Assembly: GCF_001297775.1 (NCBI RefSeq)
Contig: NZ_LIFX01000002.1
Span: 207-64,206, forward strand
DNA: 64,000 bases
Reading direction: 5' to 3'
Source: Trabulsiella odontotermitis
GTDB lineage: Bacteria; Pseudomonadota; Gammaproteobacteria; Enterobacterales; Enterobacteriaceae
Of the stretch, positions 30,673 through 40,892 are shown piece after piece; the first letter of the stretch is position 1, and the number at the start of each line of letters is the position of its first letter. The notes under the pieces were generated by a model. That model ran no database searches and was not told the origin of the DNA. It saw nothing but the letters and a program-made list of their open reading frames with translations. A program made the position numbers and the translations under genes.

Positions 30673-31668
30673 CTACTGCCATTTGCGGTGATAAGCGCCA
30701 AGCGTCGTCTGGCTACCCTCGGACATCGCGCCGAGCGTGTCCATCCAGGCGGCCTGCGGGACGAAGTTCTGCGGATCGGCTTTACAGCGATCGATCGCCT
30801 GACGCCACACTTTCGCCACCTGGCTGACATACGCCGGGCTGCGCTGACGGCCTTCAATTTTCACCGAAGCGATATTCGCCGCCAGTAGCTCCGGCAGCAA
30901 CTCAAGCGTGTTGAGGCTGGTCGGCTCCTCCAGCGCGTGATAGCGCTCGCCGTCAACCAGATAGCGCCCCTTGCACAGCGTCGGGTAACCGGCATTTTCT
31001 CCGTCCTGATAACGGTCGATCAGCACTTCGTTGAGGCGTGATTCCAGCCCCTGTGGCGTTTGCTGCCAGCGCACAAAGCGGGCAGGAGAGCAGGCGCCGA
31101 CGGTGTTGGGGGATTCGCCGGTTAAATACGACGACAGATAGCAGCGCCCTTCGGCCATGATGCACAGACTGCCAAACGCGAAGACTTCCAGCGGCACTGG
31201 CGTAGACCGCGCCAGTTGCTTAACCTGATGGATAGAGAGCACGCGCGGCAGCACCACGCGCGCCACGTCGAAATGACGGTGATAAAAGCGAATCGCCTCT
31301 TCGTTGGTAGCGGATGCCTGAACGGAGACATGGCGTTCGATATGTGGATAACGCTCTGCGGCATACTCCAGCATGGCGAGATCGGCGAGGATCAGCGCGT
31401 CGGCGCCCAGTTGTGCCGCCATATCCACCGCGCGCTGCCAGCGGGCGTAGCCGTCCGGGTGCGCAAAGGTATTGATGGCGATGTGCAGCTTACGGCGATG
31501 CTGATGCACAAAGCTGACCGCTTCCTGTAGCTTTTTTTCGGTGAAGTTAAGGCCGGCAAAATGTCGGGCGTTGGTGTCGTCCTTCAGCCCGATATAAACA
31601 GCATCCGCGCCGTTTTCAATGGCCGCCTTAAGCGCCGGGAGGTTTCCGGCAGGGCAGAGCAGCTCCAT
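30673..31668 (-). CDS. ubiU: UbiU, O2-independent ubiquinone hydroxylation
   Basis: U32-family partner of UbiV (formerly YhbU). It has 331 residues from MELLCPAGN, a start preceded by AGGAAATATT. The cluster cysteines Cys169, Cys176, Cys193 and Cys232 are all present. It is divergent from ubiT across 215 bases, as in E. coli, where these genes are raised under anaerobiosis by FNR. Only loose FNR half-sites (TTGAT) were seen in the gap. Confidence 0.96.
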   Translation of the reverse strand: MELLCPAGNLPALKAAIENGADAVYIGLKDDTNARHFAGLNFTEKKLQEAVSFVHQHRRKLHIAINTFAHPDGYARWQRAVDMAAQLGADALILADLAMLEYAAERYPHIERHVSVQASATNEEAIRFYHRHFDVARVVLPRVLSIHQVKQLARSTPVPLEVFAFGSLCIMAEGRCYLSSYLTGESPNTVGACSPARFVRWQQTPQGLESRLNEVLIDRYQDGENAGYPTLCKGRYLVDGERYHALEEPTSLNTLELLPELLAANIASVKIEGRQRSPAYVSQVAKVWRQAIDRCKADPQNFVPQAAWMDTLGAMSEGSQTTLGAYHRKWQ

Positions 31669-31883
31669 AATATTTCCTGAGAGCGCGACCACCTGGATCG
31701 CAAGAATTGTTAACGAACTGGGATTTTAGTTAACCCATCAGCAATAATTTTTGATTTGAGGCAGTTAAAAGCGTATTGATGGCACCAATAGTGGGTAGTA
31801 ATGATGTTTGTTGATTTGCGCCGCTATGTCAGTTATCGGATATGGCAAAATAGCGGCACTACAGATTTAAGGGAGTAAAGCTC

Positions 31884-32408
31884 GTGTTGGATAAACTGCG
31901 TTCACGCCTGGTGCACTTAGGTCCGTCTCTGATGAGCGTGCCGGTTAAACTGACGCCATTTGCCCTTAAGCGTCAGGTACTGGAACAGGTCTTAAGCTGG
32001 CAATTCCGCCAGGCGCTGGCCGACGGGGAACTGGAATTCCTTGAAGGGCGCTGGTTAAAAATAGCGGTGCGTGATATCGACCTGACGTGGTTCACCACCG
32101 TAGAAAACGATCGTCTGATCGTGAGCCAGTCTGCGGAGGCAGATGTCAGTTTTAGTGCGGATGCCAGCGATTTGCTGATGATTGCCGCGCGCAAACAGGA
32201 CCCGGATACGCTCTTTTTCCAGCGTCGCTTAGTGATTGAAGGCGATACGGAACTGGGGCTGTATGTCAAAAACCTGATGGACGCCATTGAGCTTGAGCAG
32301 ATGCCGAAAGCGCTGCGCATCATGCTGCTGCAACTGGCGGACTTTGTTGAGGCTGGGCTGAAAAGCGAGCCGACAACTAAACACACATCGGTAGGTGAGC
32401 CATGCTGA
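31884..32408 (+). CDS. ubiT: UbiT, accessory factor for anaerobic ubiquinone synthesis
   Basis: 174-residue protein (formerly YhbT) with an SCP2 lipid-binding domain. It is thought to hand hydrophobic ubiquinone intermediates to UbiU-UbiV when oxygen is absent. The start is GTG at 31884 with GGGAG ten bases upstream; the next codon is TTG. The last seven bases overlap yhbS. It is divergent from ubiU and completes the set ubiT, ubiU, ubiV. Confidence 0.94.
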   Translation: MLDKLRSRLVHLGPSLMSVPVKLTPFALKRQVLEQVLSWQFRQALADGELEFLEGRWLKIAVRDIDLTWFTTVENDRLIVSQSAEADVSFSADASDLLMIAARKQDPDTLFFQRRLVIEGDTELGLYVKNLMDAIELEQMPKALRIMLLQLADFVEAGLKSEPTTKHTSVGEPC

Positions 32409-32905
32409 TTCGAGTTGAAATTGGAATCGATGCCCCGGGGATAGACGCGCTGCTGCGTCGTTCATTTAACCGCGATGATGAAGCGACACTGGTGCACGAT
32501 CTGCGGGAAGATGGTCTGGTGACGCTGGGTTTAGTGGCGACCGACGACGACGGGCAGGTGATTGGCTATGTCGCCTTCAGCCCGGTCACCGTCAATGACG
32601 ATGATCTGCAATGGGTAGGTCTGGCGCCGCTGGCTGTCGATGAACAATACCGTGGGCAAGGTCTCGCGCGGCAACTGGTCTACGAAGGGCTGGACTCGCT
32701 GAATGAGTTTGGTTATGCCGCTGTGGTGGCGCTCGGTGAACCGGCGTTGTACAAAAAACTCGGGTTTGAACTGGCGGCGCAGCATGATCTGCGCTGTCGC
32801 TGGCCGGAAACGCAGGATGCATTTTTCGTCCACCGCCTCGCCGATGACGCCCTGAACGGCGTTCACGGCCTCGTCGAGTATCACGACCATTTCAATCGCT
32901 TTTAA
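32402..32905 (+). CDS. yhbS: GNAT acetyltransferase YhbS
   Basis: 167-residue GNAT-family acetyltransferase. The acetyl-CoA binding motif is [18 protein letters not shown]. Substrate is unknown; in E. coli the gene is linked to ubiT as here, with a seven-base overlap that suggests co-translation. It is convergent with yhbQ, and their 3' ends overlap by 14 bases. Confidence 0.92.
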   Translation: MLIRVEIGIDAPGIDALLRRSFNRDDEATLVHDLREDGLVTLGLVATDDDGQVIGYVAFSPVTVNDDDLQWVGLAPLAVDEQYRGQGLARQLVYEGLDSLNEFGYAAVVALGEPALYKKLGFELAAQHDLRCRWPETQDAFFVHRLADDALNGVHGLVEYHDHFNRF

Positions 32906-33191
32906 GCACTGACGTTTGCAGGCTCGCCAGCAGAGTCTCAAACGTCCCGTCTCCGGCCACGAGGCGCTCTTTCTGGCGCTTTGTGAGCTGTTTAATTCGG
33001 TACTCCAGTCGTAGCGCAAGTGAGCGTTCGCCAACCTCGCCAGAGAACGCCAGCCGCAATTCGCCTTTTCCGCGCAACGCTTTCGCCCCTTTCCCGCATT
33101 GATGCTGCAGAAAACGCCGTTCAACATCGGTGGTGATCCCGGTGTAGAGATGATTGTCAGCGGTACGAATCAGATAGAGAAACCAGCGCAC
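32892..33191 (-). CDS. yhbQ: GIY-YIG domain protein YhbQ
   Basis: 99-residue GIY-YIG nuclease-fold protein (UPF0213). The motif reads [20 protein letters not shown], and a conserved [12 protein letters not shown] follows. The start is a GTG at 33191 (VRWFLYL), matching the family length; the open frame runs 14 codons further. E. coli YhbQ has been linked to DNA cleavage or repair, but the role is not settled. Confidence 0.92.
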   Translation of the reverse strand: MRWFLYLIRTADNHLYTGITTDVERRFLQHQCGKGAKALRGKGELRLAFSGEVGERSLALRLEYRIKQLTKRQKERLVAGDGTFETLLASLQTSVLKSD

Positions 33192-33247
33192 GATGAAAGA
33201 TGTCAGTATGTTAAGGTGAAGGCACCTTAGCACAAGGAAAGAACAAG

Positions 33248-33676
33248 ATGGAAACCCCTGATGCCATCAGTCGCTGGCTGATGAAACAACATGTCGTGAC
33301 GTGGTGCGTCGCAAGCGAAGGCAATCTCTGGTGCGCCAACGCCTTTTATCTCTACGATCCGCAAACCGTGGTGTTTTATCTGCTCACCGAGGACAACACC
33401 CGGCACGCGCAAATGGCGGGCAACAACGCCCCGGTGGCGGGAACGGTTAACGGCCAGCCGAAAACCGTTGCGCTGATCCGCGGCGTGCAGTTTACGGGGG
33501 AAATCCGGCGGCTTGAGGGTGAGGAAAGCGAGGCCGCGCGGGCGCGTTATAACCGGCGGTTTCCGGTCGCCAGAGCGATGTCGGCGCCGGTGTGGGAAAT
33601 CCGTGTTGATGAGCTAAAATTCACTGACAATACGCTGGGGTTTGGTAAAAAAATCCACTGGTTGCGTCAGGAGTAA
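33248..33676 (+). CDS. yhbP: UPF0306 protein YhbP
   Basis: 142-residue protein of the UPF0306 family, with a flavin-reductase-like split-barrel fold related to pyridoxamine phosphate oxidases. No cofactor or substrate can be given from the sequence. It is divergent from yhbQ and is followed three bases later by yraR. E. coli has yhbO between yraR and yhbP as recalled; it is missing here. Confidence 0.92.
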   Translation: METPDAISRWLMKQHVVTWCVASEGNLWCANAFYLYDPQTVVFYLLTEDNTRHAQMAGNNAPVAGTVNGQPKTVALIRGVQFTGEIRRLEGEESEAARARYNRRFPVARAMSAPVWEIRVDELKFTDNTLGFGKKIHWLRQE

Positions 33677-33679
33677 TGC

Positions 33680-34324
33680 ATGAGTCAGGTTCTTATCACC
33701 GGCGCCACCGGTCTGGTTGGTGGGCACTTACTGCGGATGTTGATTCAGACGCCGCGCATCAACGCCATCGCCGCGCCGACGCGTCGTCCGCTGAGCGATA
33801 TGCCCGGCGTGCTTAATCCCCACGATCCGCAACTCACGGACGCGCTTGCGCAGGTGACTGATCCTGTCGACATCGTGTTTTGCTGTCTGGGGACGACGCG
33901 CCGCGAGGTGGGCAGCAAAGAGGCGTTTGTGCATGCCGATTACACGCTGGTGGTGGACACCGCGCTGACCGGGCTGCGCCTGGGGGCGAAGCATATGCTG
34001 GTGGTAAGCTCGATGGGCGCGAATGCGCACTCGCCTTTTTTCTACAACCGCGTAAAGGGCGAAATGGAAGCGACGCTGATGGCGCAGCCCTGGGAGCGAC
34101 TCACGATTGTGCGTCCGTCGATGCTGCTTGGTGAAAGGTCGACGCACCGCCTGAATGAGTCGCTGCTGGCGCCGCTGTTCTCGCTGATGCCCGGAAACTG
34201 GAAATCAATTGCCGCCAGAGACGTGGCAAGCGCGATGTTGCGTGAAGCACTCTCGCCTTCTCAGGAAGGGGTAAACATTATCCACTCCGCAAAACTGCGT
34301 GAAATTGCCGAAAACGAGGCGTAA
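33680..34324 (+). CDS. yraR: NAD(P)-binding protein YraR
   Basis: 214-residue short-chain-dehydrogenase-like protein with an N-terminal Rossmann motif ([13 protein letters not shown]) and a YNRVKGEME segment in place of the usual YxxxK. It resembles the HTATIP2/TIP30 group. The function is unknown. It follows yhbP closely and precedes yraQ by 38 bases on the same strand. Confidence 0.92.
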   Translation: MSQVLITGATGLVGGHLLRMLIQTPRINAIAAPTRRPLSDMPGVLNPHDPQLTDALAQVTDPVDIVFCCLGTTRREVGSKEAFVHADYTLVVDTALTGLRLGAKHMLVVSSMGANAHSPFFYNRVKGEMEATLMAQPWERLTIVRPSMLLGERSTHRLNESLLAPLFSLMPGNWKSIAARDVASAMLREALSPSQEGVNIIHSAKLREIAENEA

Positions 34325-34362
34325 TATTCCCCAACTTCACTTCAATCTCCCTGGGGAATGCT

Positions 34363-35400
34363 ATGGCTGGTCAGTCTTCATCTCAGGCGGCAACACCGTT
34401 TCAGTGGTGGAAACCCGCTCTCTTTTTTCTCGTCGTTATCGTTGGTCTCTGGTATGTGAAATGGCAGCCGTATTACGGCAAAGCCTTCACCGCCGCTGAA
34501 ACGCACAGTATCGGTAAATCCATTCTTGCTCAGGCGGACAGCAATCCGTTCCGCGCCGCGTGGGACTACGCGCTGGTCTATTTTCTCGCTGTCTGGAAAG
34601 CCGCCGTGCTGGGCGTCATCCTCGGGTCATTAATTCAGGTGCTGATCCCGCGCGACTGGTTGCTACGCACGCTGGGGCAGAGCCGTTTTCGCGGCACGCT
34701 GCTGGGCACGCTGTTTTCCCTGCCGGGCATGATGTGCACCTGCTGCGCCGCACCGGTGGCGGCGGGAATGCGTCGTCAACAGGTGTCGATGGGCGGCGCG
34801 CTGGCGTTCTGGATGGGCAACCCGCTGCTTAACCCGGCGACGCTGGTGTTTATGGGCTTTGTTCTCGGCTGGCAGTTTACCCTCATCCGCCTTGTGGCGG
34901 GTCTGGCGACGGTGCTGGTGGTAGCGACGCTGGTGCAGAAATGGGTGAAAGAGACGGCGCAACAACCTTCGCCGGTCGAGCTGGAAGTGACGCAACCGCA
35001 GGGCAGCTTCCTGTCCCGCTGGCTGAACGCGCTGTGGTCGCTGTTCTGGAGCACCATCCCGGTCTACATTCTGGCGGTGCTGGTTCTCGGCGCGGCGCGC
35101 GTCTGGTTGTTCCCGCACGCGGACGGTTTAGTCAGCAACACGCTGTTTTGGGTAGTGGCGATGGCGATTGCCGGGTGTCTGTTCGTGATCCCGACTGCGG
35201 CGGAAATACCTATCGTGCAGACGATGATGCTCGCCGGAATGGGTACTGCGCCTGCGCTGGCATTGCTGATTACGCTGCCCGCCGTAAGCGTGCCGTCGCT
35301 GATCATGCTGCGAAAAGCCTTCCCGGCGAAAGCGCTGTGGCTGACCGGTGCGCTGGTGGCCCTTAGCGGTGCCGTGGTGGGGGGAATTGCGTTACTGTAA
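34363..35400 (+). CDS. yraQ: Permease YraQ
   Basis: 345-residue inner-membrane protein of the YraQ/UPF0718 permease family with about eight membrane segments. The two family repeats each carry a conserved loop; the first has MMCTCCAAPVAAGMRR followed by WMGNPLLNPA, the second VIPTAAEIPIVQ. The paired cysteines suggest a thiol- or metal-related substrate, but none is established. It is the last gene of a run yhbP-yraR-yraQ. Confidence 0.92.
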   Translation: MAGQSSSQAATPFQWWKPALFFLVVIVGLWYVKWQPYYGKAFTAAETHSIGKSILAQADSNPFRAAWDYALVYFLAVWKAAVLGVILGSLIQVLIPRDWLLRTLGQSRFRGTLLGTLFSLPGMMCTCCAAPVAAGMRRQQVSMGGALAFWMGNPLLNPATLVFMGFVLGWQFTLIRLVAGLATVLVVATLVQKWVKETAQQPSPVELEVTQPQGSFLSRWLNALWSLFWSTIPVYILAVLVLGAARVWLFPHADGLVSNTLFWVVAMAIAGCLFVIPTAAEIPIVQTMMLAGMGTAPALALLITLPAVSVPSLIMLRKAFPAKALWLTGALVALSGAVVGGIALL

Positions 35401-35408
35401 GCGGAAAA

Positions 35409-35436
35409 CGCCCGGTACACGTCGCGTGACCGGGCG
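35409..35436. terminator. Hairpin between yraQ and dolP
   Basis: Stem CGCCCGGT/ACCGGGCG with a 12-base loop between convergent genes. AAAA precedes it, giving a short T-run on the minus strand. Confidence 0.65.
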
Positions 35437-35444
35437 ATTCATTA

Positions 35445-36026
35445 TTACTTCAGGTAGGTAAACGCCGTGGTGACGTGTTTAACACCGCTCACGCGGCTTG
35501 CGATATCGGCAGCGGCTTTCCCTTCACGATCGGTCACCAGACCCATCAGGAACACTTCGCCGTTTTCTGTCGTCACTTTCACGTTAGACGATTTCACCTG
35601 ATCACTGCTCAGCAACTGAGAGCGGACTTTGGTGGTGATCCAGGTATCCGAAGAGGCGGTGCCGATGCTGACCGGCGCACCCTGACGGATTTCGTTAAAC
35701 ACTTCCGTCGTGCCTTCCACGCCGATGGCGATCTGTTTGGCGCGTGAGGCGAGTTCGGTATTTGGCGCCTGGCCGACCAGCAGCACTTTGCCCTGATATG
35801 CCGTCACGTTAATGCGGGCTTCTTTCTTCAGTTGTTCATCTTTTGACAGGGCGCTGTTGACGCGAAGTTCCAGCGTGCCATCGTCCACCTGCGTGCCAAC
35901 GGTACGCGGGTCGGTGGCGGCTTTCGTGCCAACGGCTGCAGTGCCGACAACGGCTGCAGCAACGCATCCCTGAAGCAGCAGCGCGGTAATAAGGACTGCG
36001 AGGGGCGAAAATACCTTCACCTTCAT
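35445..36026 (-). CDS. dolP: Outer-membrane lipoprotein DolP
   Basis: 193-residue lipoprotein (formerly YraP) that maintains outer-membrane integrity and sits at division sites. The signal peptide ends in the lipobox LLLQGC, with Cys21 as the acylated residue. Two BON domains follow (about 47-115 and 125-190). It lies 9 bases after diaA on the same strand. In E. coli it is under sigma E control; no such promoter was confirmed here. Confidence 0.96.
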   Translation of the reverse strand: MKVKVFSPLAVLITALLLQGCVAAAVVGTAAVGTKAATDPRTVGTQVDDGTLELRVNSALSKDEQLKKEARINVTAYQGKVLLVGQAPNTELASRAKQIAIGVEGTTEVFNEIRQGAPVSIGTASSDTWITTKVRSQLLSSDQVKSSNVKVTTENGEVFLMGLVTDREGKAAADIASRVSGVKHVTTAFTYLK

Positions 36027-36035
36027 ATGTACTCC

Positions 36036-36626
36036 TTAATCGTCCTGGTGTGGGAAGAGCGTGTTATCAATCAGATCGCACAGACAGTTAACCGTGAGCA
36101 TATGCATCTCCTGGATGCGTGCGCTGCGGTGGGACGGGACGCGAATTTCGACATCCTGCTGCCCGAGTAAACCCGCCAGTTCACCGCCGTCATAGCCGGT
36201 TAAGGCCACAATGGTCATGTCCCGGGTCACGGCGGCTTCCACGGCTTTCACGATATCGCGGCTGTTGCCGCGCGTCGAGATAGCCAGCAGCACATCACCG
36301 GCATGACCCAGCGCACGTACCTGTTTTGCATAGACTTCATCATGCAGGCGATCATTTGCAATCGCCGTTAAGACCACATTATCTGTATTTAGTGCAATCG
36401 CCGGTAAACTGGGGCGTTCTGTTTCGAAACGATTGATCATGCTGGCAGCAAAATGCTGTGCGTTGGCGGCCGATGTACCATTACCACAACAGAGAATTTT
36501 GTTGCCGTTAAGCAGGGACTGTACCAGCGTCATTGCCGCACGGGAGATGGCATCCGGGAGGGCTTCCGCCGCTGCTATCTGGGTTTGAATGCTTTCCGTA
36601 AAGCAGACTTTAATTCTTTCGAGCAC
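36036..36626 (-). CDS. diaA: DnaA initiator-associating protein DiaA
   Basis: 196-residue SIS-domain protein that forms tetramers, binds several DnaA molecules and promotes assembly of the initiation complex at oriC. The phosphosugar-isomerase-like motif [15 protein letters not shown] is present. GTG at 36626 is taken as start, matching E. coli (a GTG followed by ERIK); five more in-frame codons precede it. It lies between yraN and dolP. Confidence 0.94.
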   Translation of the reverse strand: MLERIKVCFTESIQTQIAAAEALPDAISRAAMTLVQSLLNGNKILCCGNGTSAANAQHFAASMINRFETERPSLPAIALNTDNVVLTAIANDRLHDEVYAKQVRALGHAGDVLLAISTRGNSRDIVKAVEAAVTRDMTIVALTGYDGGELAGLLGQQDVEIRVPSHRSARIQEMHMLTVNCLCDLIDNTLFPHQDD

Positions 36627-36653
36627 GATTTCCCTTAACATTTCAAGCTGACG

Positions 36654-37043
36654 CTATTCGCCGAAGGCGTTTTTGAGCCATTCGATTTCGTTGCCCGTGA
36701 AGGCTACCACATCAAAACGGCAATCCACAGTATCAAAACTCCCATTGTGACGAGCAAGCCAGATGCGGGCCGTCTGCAGGAGTTTCTGTTGTTTACTACG
36801 GGTCACGCTGGCGGCGGCTCCGCCATAACGTGCGGACTGCCGGAAGCGAACCTCAATAAAAACGGTGACGCGCCCCTCTCGCATAATGAGGTCGATTTCA
36901 CCGTTTCGTTCTCGTATGTTGGCGGCGATAAACCGCAATCCCTGATTTTCCAGCCAGCGACGCGCGCGTAGCTCCCACGCGTCGCCGGTCTGTTTACGGC
37001 TTAACTGGCCGGGACGATCTGTCCCTGCTGGTACTGGAGCCAT
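36654..37043 (-). CDS. yraN: UPF0102 protein YraN
   Basis: 129-residue protein of the UPF0102 family with a nuclease-like fold ([10 protein letters not shown]...VFIEVRFR: the Glu, Asp and Glu pattern of PD-(D/E)XK enzymes, with Arg where Lys is usual). Activity is not established. The start overlaps the end of lpoA by 43 bases, the same arrangement as in E. coli, so the two are likely co-translated. Confidence 0.92.
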   Translation of the reverse strand: MAPVPAGTDRPGQLSRKQTGDAWELRARRWLENQGLRFIAANIRERNGEIDLIMREGRVTVFIEVRFRQSARYGGAAASVTRSKQQKLLQTARIWLARHNGSFDTVDCRFDVVAFTGNEIEWLKNAFGE

Positions 37044-39130
37044 GATAACTTCCTGTTAATCACGCAGTCGGAATCGGCGCTCAGATCGCCGGTGTTGCCG
37101 TTCAGCTCAAAGCCTGGCATCTGGCGCATCTGTGAAAAATGGTTCGCCAGCGCCCAGGCATCTGCGCCCATCGCGTACAGGCGCGCCAGAGAGTAATCAT
37201 TACGTACGGCGCCCAGCGCCTGCTGCATCAGCGCCGGGTTGCTGCCTGCCAGCATCGGAATTTCGCTGAACTGCAACCCTTCCATTTCGAGACGGAAATC
37301 CGGCCCGGCGACGCCACCGGCGCTGCGGGAACTGGCATACAGCGTGGTGCCTGTCTGGCTGCCGTTACGCATGGCGATCATCGGTTTGATATAGGCAATC
37401 TCTTCCGGCGTGGCGATGATATAAGCCGCATCGACTTTGCTGCCACTGGTGATCTGCGCATCGGTCGGTGGCGCCGGAATGTTCAGCCCGCCAATGGTCA
37501 CGCTCTGTTGTTGCGGCAGGCTGGAGGCCACCGGGCTGCCGGTCAGCGCGATGCCCGAGCCGCCATTGACGCCCATTCTCAGCTCCGCCGCAGAGCCAAA
37601 ACGCTGCTGAAGAACGATACCGCCGCCCAGCGTTTGCCACTCTTCGGCAAAGGCGGTGGCAACACGATTGCCGAGATCGCTGCGCGGAAGCAACAGCAGC
37701 GGAGACTGTTTGCCCTGCTCGCGAATATGGCGCGCCGCATCACGGGCTTCATCTTCCGGGGAGAGCGCGAAGTAACAAATATTCGCCCGGTTTTCGACCT
37801 TTTCCGGCTGATTCAGCGCCAGCACGTTCAGCGAGGTGTTGGTTTTGAGCAGCTCTTCAACATTGTTTTTTAACAGCGGCCCGACGACCAGTGTCGCGCC
37901 ATCCTGCTGCGCCTGTGCCAGCAGTTGATCCATCGGCTGAGTGGTGGTGTCGTAGATTTTCAGCACGGCGGACGGATTCGCGGGTATGGCGGCAACGGTC
38001 GGCGTCGGCTGTTGCGCGACAGGTTGCGTCGGTTGTGCGTTATCCGGTGCGGGCGTCTGTTGCTGCGATTGCGGCTGAGCCTGATCGGCGGCTGGCGTCT
38101 GAACCGGTGCCTGCGGCGGCTGCGGGACTGGCGCCTGGGGTTGTTCCGTCGCGCCTCCGGCCGTCAGATCGCTGACTTCGGCCTGTGCCGGACTGATCAC
38201 ACTCTGATTAGCACTGGCGACCTGAGCGACCTGCTCAGGCACCGCGCTACCGGCAACGGCACCGGTGTTGCCGTTTTTCGCTGCTTCAAAACCCTGCTGG
38301 ATCGTCCGGCCAAAAACCGCGGCCTGACCGTTTAACGGCAGCATCAGAGCGATGGTATTCACTGACGCCGGTTTGAAATTCTGCACATTCACCAGTTGCG
38401 TCGGCAGCATTTTCGCCCCAGGGTTTTGCGGATAGCGGGTCTGCCAGTCCTGAACGCCCGCTTTCATCATGTTGGGATCGTTGCGGTTATCAAACCAGAC
38501 ACGCTGCAGATCCAGCCAGCCCTGCAGTACGTTTTCGTCGGCATTGATGACCAGCGCGTTCGCCTGATCCTGCGTCATCGAGGAAAGCGTCTGCCAGGTG
38601 GCATCAATATTTTTCTGCTTATCCTGTGCGGTCGCCAACAGCGGCTCCTGCGCGATCAACGCCCGCAACAGCGCGAGCGACGGTCTTCCCTGTTGAGCGG
38701 TGATGCTGTCCTGCCAGAATCTCGCCTGCTGCGCCTCTTCGAGGCTGGAGACGTCGATTTTCGCCAGCAGCGCCTGAGCGCCCGGGAAATCTTTCTGCGC
38801 CAGTTTCAGCTCAACCGCCAGCAATGACTGCTCCTGACGCTGATCTGCACCCAGCTCTTGCGGTAGCTGGTTGAACAATTCACCCGCCTGCTGGCTTTGG
38901 CCCTCTTTGAGCAATGCACGAATGGCGAGTAATTGCCAGTTGGTCTTGCTATCATCAGCGCTTTGTTGCATCTGCTGTAGATAGTAACCAGAGTTAGCCT
39001 GCGCGGTACCCTGAAGGTGAGCCGTACTCTGGTCAGTAGACTGGGTGCCACAGCCGGCGAAAAGTAACGCTGCCACAACAAGAGGCAGACAGCGCGCGGC
39101 TTTCGAACGAAGAAAAGTAGACGGTACCAT
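37001..39130 (-). CDS. lpoA: Outer-membrane activator of PBP1A, LpoA
   Basis: Lipoprotein that reaches from the outer membrane through the peptidoglycan to stimulate PBP1A. It has 709 residues from [10 protein letters not shown] (ten upstream in-frame codons rejected), against 678 in E. coli as recalled. The lipobox is LLFAGC. An N-terminal TPR-like helical domain (to about 250) and a C-terminal periplasmic-binding-protein fold (from about 385) are joined by a low-complexity linker very rich in Gln, Pro and Ala (about 295-375), which accounts for the extra length. Confidence 0.95.
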   Translation of the reverse strand: MVPSTFLRSKAARCLPLVVAALLFAGCGTQSTDQSTAHLQGTAQANSGYYLQQMQQSADDSKTNWQLLAIRALLKEGQSQQAGELFNQLPQELGADQRQEQSLLAVELKLAQKDFPGAQALLAKIDVSSLEEAQQARFWQDSITAQQGRPSLALLRALIAQEPLLATAQDKQKNIDATWQTLSSMTQDQANALVINADENVLQGWLDLQRVWFDNRNDPNMMKAGVQDWQTRYPQNPGAKMLPTQLVNVQNFKPASVNTIALMLPLNGQAAVFGRTIQQGFEAAKNGNTGAVAGSAVPEQVAQVASANQSVISPAQAEVSDLTAGGATEQPQAPVPQPPQAPVQTPAADQAQPQSQQQTPAPDNAQPTQPVAQQPTPTVAAIPANPSAVLKIYDTTTQPMDQLLAQAQQDGATLVVGPLLKNNVEELLKTNTSLNVLALNQPEKVENRANICYFALSPEDEARDAARHIREQGKQSPLLLLPRSDLGNRVATAFAEEWQTLGGGIVLQQRFGSAAELRMGVNGGSGIALTGSPVASSLPQQQSVTIGGLNIPAPPTDAQITSGSKVDAAYIIATPEEIAYIKPMIAMRNGSQTGTTLYASSRSAGGVAGPDFRLEMEGLQFSEIPMLAGSNPALMQQALGAVRNDYSLARLYAMGADAWALANHFSQMRQMPGFELNGNTGDLSADSDCVINRKLSWLQYQQGQIVPAS

Positions 39131-39194
39131 ACTGTATCCAGTGGTTATTTTTATACGCAATGCTCAATATTAAATCGGCTATACGGACGAAACA

Positions 39195-40055
39195 ATGAAA
39201 CAACACGATTCCGCAGATAATTCTCAAGGTCAGCTCTATATTGTTCCCACTCCGATCGGGAACCTGGCTGATATCACCCAACGTGCGCTGACCGTGTTAC
39301 AGGATGTCGATCTTATCGCTGCCGAAGACACCCGTCATACCGGTTTACTGTTACAGCACTTTGCGATTAATGCCCGCCTGTTTGCCCTCCATGACCATAA
39401 CGAACAACAAAAGGCGGAAACGTTGCTGGCAAAACTGCAGGAAGGGCAGAACATCGCGCTGGTGTCTGATGCCGGTACGCCGTTGATTAACGATCCGGGC
39501 TATCACCTGGTGCGTACCTGCCGGGAAGCCGGGATCCGCGTCGTGCCGCTGCCGGGGCCGTGCGCGGCCATCGCCGCCCTCAGCGCCGCCGGTCTGCCTT
39601 CGGACCGTTTCTGCTACGAAGGCTTCCTGCCTGCCAAATCCAAAGCGCGCCGCGACGCGCTGAAAGCGCTGGAAGAAGAGCCGCGGACGCTGATTTTTTA
39701 TGAGTCTACCCACCGTCTGCTGGAGAGCCTGGAAGATGTCTGCGCGGTGCTTGGCGAATCCCGTTACGTGGTGCTGGCGCGCGAACTGACCAAAACCTGG
39801 GAATCTATCCACGGCGCACCGGTTGGCGAACTGCTGGCCTGGGTGAAAGAAGATGAAAACCGCCGCAAGGGCGAAATGGTGCTGATCGTCGAAGGCCATA
39901 AAGCGCAGGAAGATGCGCTCCCTGCCGAGGCCTTACGCACGCTGGCGCTGCTGCAGGCCGAACTACCGCTGAAAAAAGCGGCGGCGTTGGCCGCAGAAAT
40001 CCACGGCGTGAAGAAAAACGCGCTGTACAAATACGCGCTGGAGCAGCAGGGGTAA
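39195..40055 (+). CDS. rsmI: 16S rRNA 2'-O-methyltransferase RsmI
   Basis: 286-residue tetrapyrrole-methylase-fold enzyme that methylates the ribose 2'-OH of C1402 in 16S rRNA using SAM. The family motifs are [35 protein letters not shown] and [16 protein letters not shown]. It is divergent from lpoA, as in E. coli, and is followed by a REP cluster. Confidence 0.96.
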   Translation: MKQHDSADNSQGQLYIVPTPIGNLADITQRALTVLQDVDLIAAEDTRHTGLLLQHFAINARLFALHDHNEQQKAETLLAKLQEGQNIALVSDAGTPLINDPGYHLVRTCREAGIRVVPLPGPCAAIAALSAAGLPSDRFCYEGFLPAKSKARRDALKALEEEPRTLIFYESTHRLLESLEDVCAVLGESRYVVLARELTKTWESIHGAPVGELLAWVKEDENRRKGEMVLIVEGHKAQEDALPAEALRTLALLQAELPLKKAAALAAEIHGVKKNALYKYALEQQG

Positions 40056-40070
40056 TCACGTATTGAGTTT

Positions 40071-40151
40071 TGCCGGATGACGGCGATAACGCCTTATCCG
40101 GCCTACAAACAGCCATACGAGTAGGCCGGATAAGCGAAGCGCCATCAGGCA
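40071..40151. repeat. Pair of REP elements (BIME)
   Basis: Two inverted REP units: TGCCGGATGACGGCGATAAC... to 40102 and GTAGGCCGGATAAGCG... from 40131. They fill the gap between rsmI and agaI. In E. coli K-12 the yraHIJK fimbrial genes lie here as recalled; none are present. Confidence 0.88.
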
Positions 40152-40157
40152 TTTCAG

Positions 40158-40892
40158 CTAATTTGTGCTGAAAGAAGGGAACGATGAGCCGTCGTACAGA
40201 CAGGTGACATCAGGGTGAAGCCACAGCAGTGATGCGGGAAGTTCGGTGGTGACCTTTCCCTCGCAGAACGTGGTAAACGCGCGCTGTTTACCGTCGCCCG
40301 CCACCAGAAACAGCACTTCTCTGGCGGCCAGAATATCCCGCAACCCCAGCGTGATGCCGTGTTCGATGGCTAAACCGGCGTGCTTAATCATGTCGTGCTG
40401 GCGCGTCTGGCTATCAAGCCGGGCGATATGACACGATGGCTGCAAAAACGCCGCCGGTTCATTCAGGCCGAGATGGCCGTTTTTCCCGAGGCCCAACAGG
40501 CACAAATCCAGCCCGCCACGCAGTGCGATCCTGTCGACAATGCGGGCACACTCGCGCTCATCCGCCGTTTCAGCGTCGAAAGCGATGTACTGCGCATCGC
40601 GGATGCCGAGCGGCTGAATGATGTGCTGTTGCAGGAAGGTCTCGCAAGTGCCCGCGGCATTTGCGGGCAATCCAACCCATTCATCCAGTTTGACGAAGGT
40701 CAGCTGGCTGACATCCAGCTGCTGTGCCTTCACCGCCTGAACAAACAACTGATAAGTAAGCAAAGGCGTCGCCCCCGTCGCCAGACAGATAACCGCGTCA
40801 GGTTTGCGGCGAACAAGCGCAAGAAGCCTGGCGCAGGCCGCTTCACTCAGCGCGCGGTAATCAGCAAACGAGTCGAAGGCGATCGCTTTCAT
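40158..40892 (-). CDS. agaI: Galactosamine-6-phosphate deaminase/isomerase AgaI
   Basis: 244-residue sugar isomerase of the NagB/SIS-like fold: LATGATPLLTY (phosphate loop), KLDEWVG and GLGKNGHLGLNEP. It is expected to convert galactosamine 6-phosphate to tagatose 6-phosphate and ammonia. Reports in E. coli question whether AgaI or AgaS is the main deaminase, so the in vivo share is uncertain. It is the last gene of the kbaY-agaBCDI segment, adjoining agaD. Confidence 0.92.
   Translation of the reverse strand: MKAIAFDSFADYRALSEAACARLLALVRRKPDAVICLATGATPLLTYQLFVQAVKAQQLDVSQLTFVKLDEWVGLPANAAGTCETFLQQHIIQPLGIRDAQYIAFDAETADERECARIVDRIALRGGLDLCLLGLGKNGHLGLNEPAAFLQPSCHIARLDSQTRQHDMIKHAGLAIEHGITLGLRDILAAREVLFLVAGDGKQRAFTTFCEGKVTTELPASLLWLHPDVTCLYDGSSFPSFSTN

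Noticed and set aside
31709-31734. GTTAAC repeated as an inverted pair in the ubiU-ubiT gap, and nearby TTGAT half-sites, as FNR operators
   Set aside because: None forms the full TTGAT-N4-ATCAA pattern; FNR control is likely from E. coli knowledge but not shown here.
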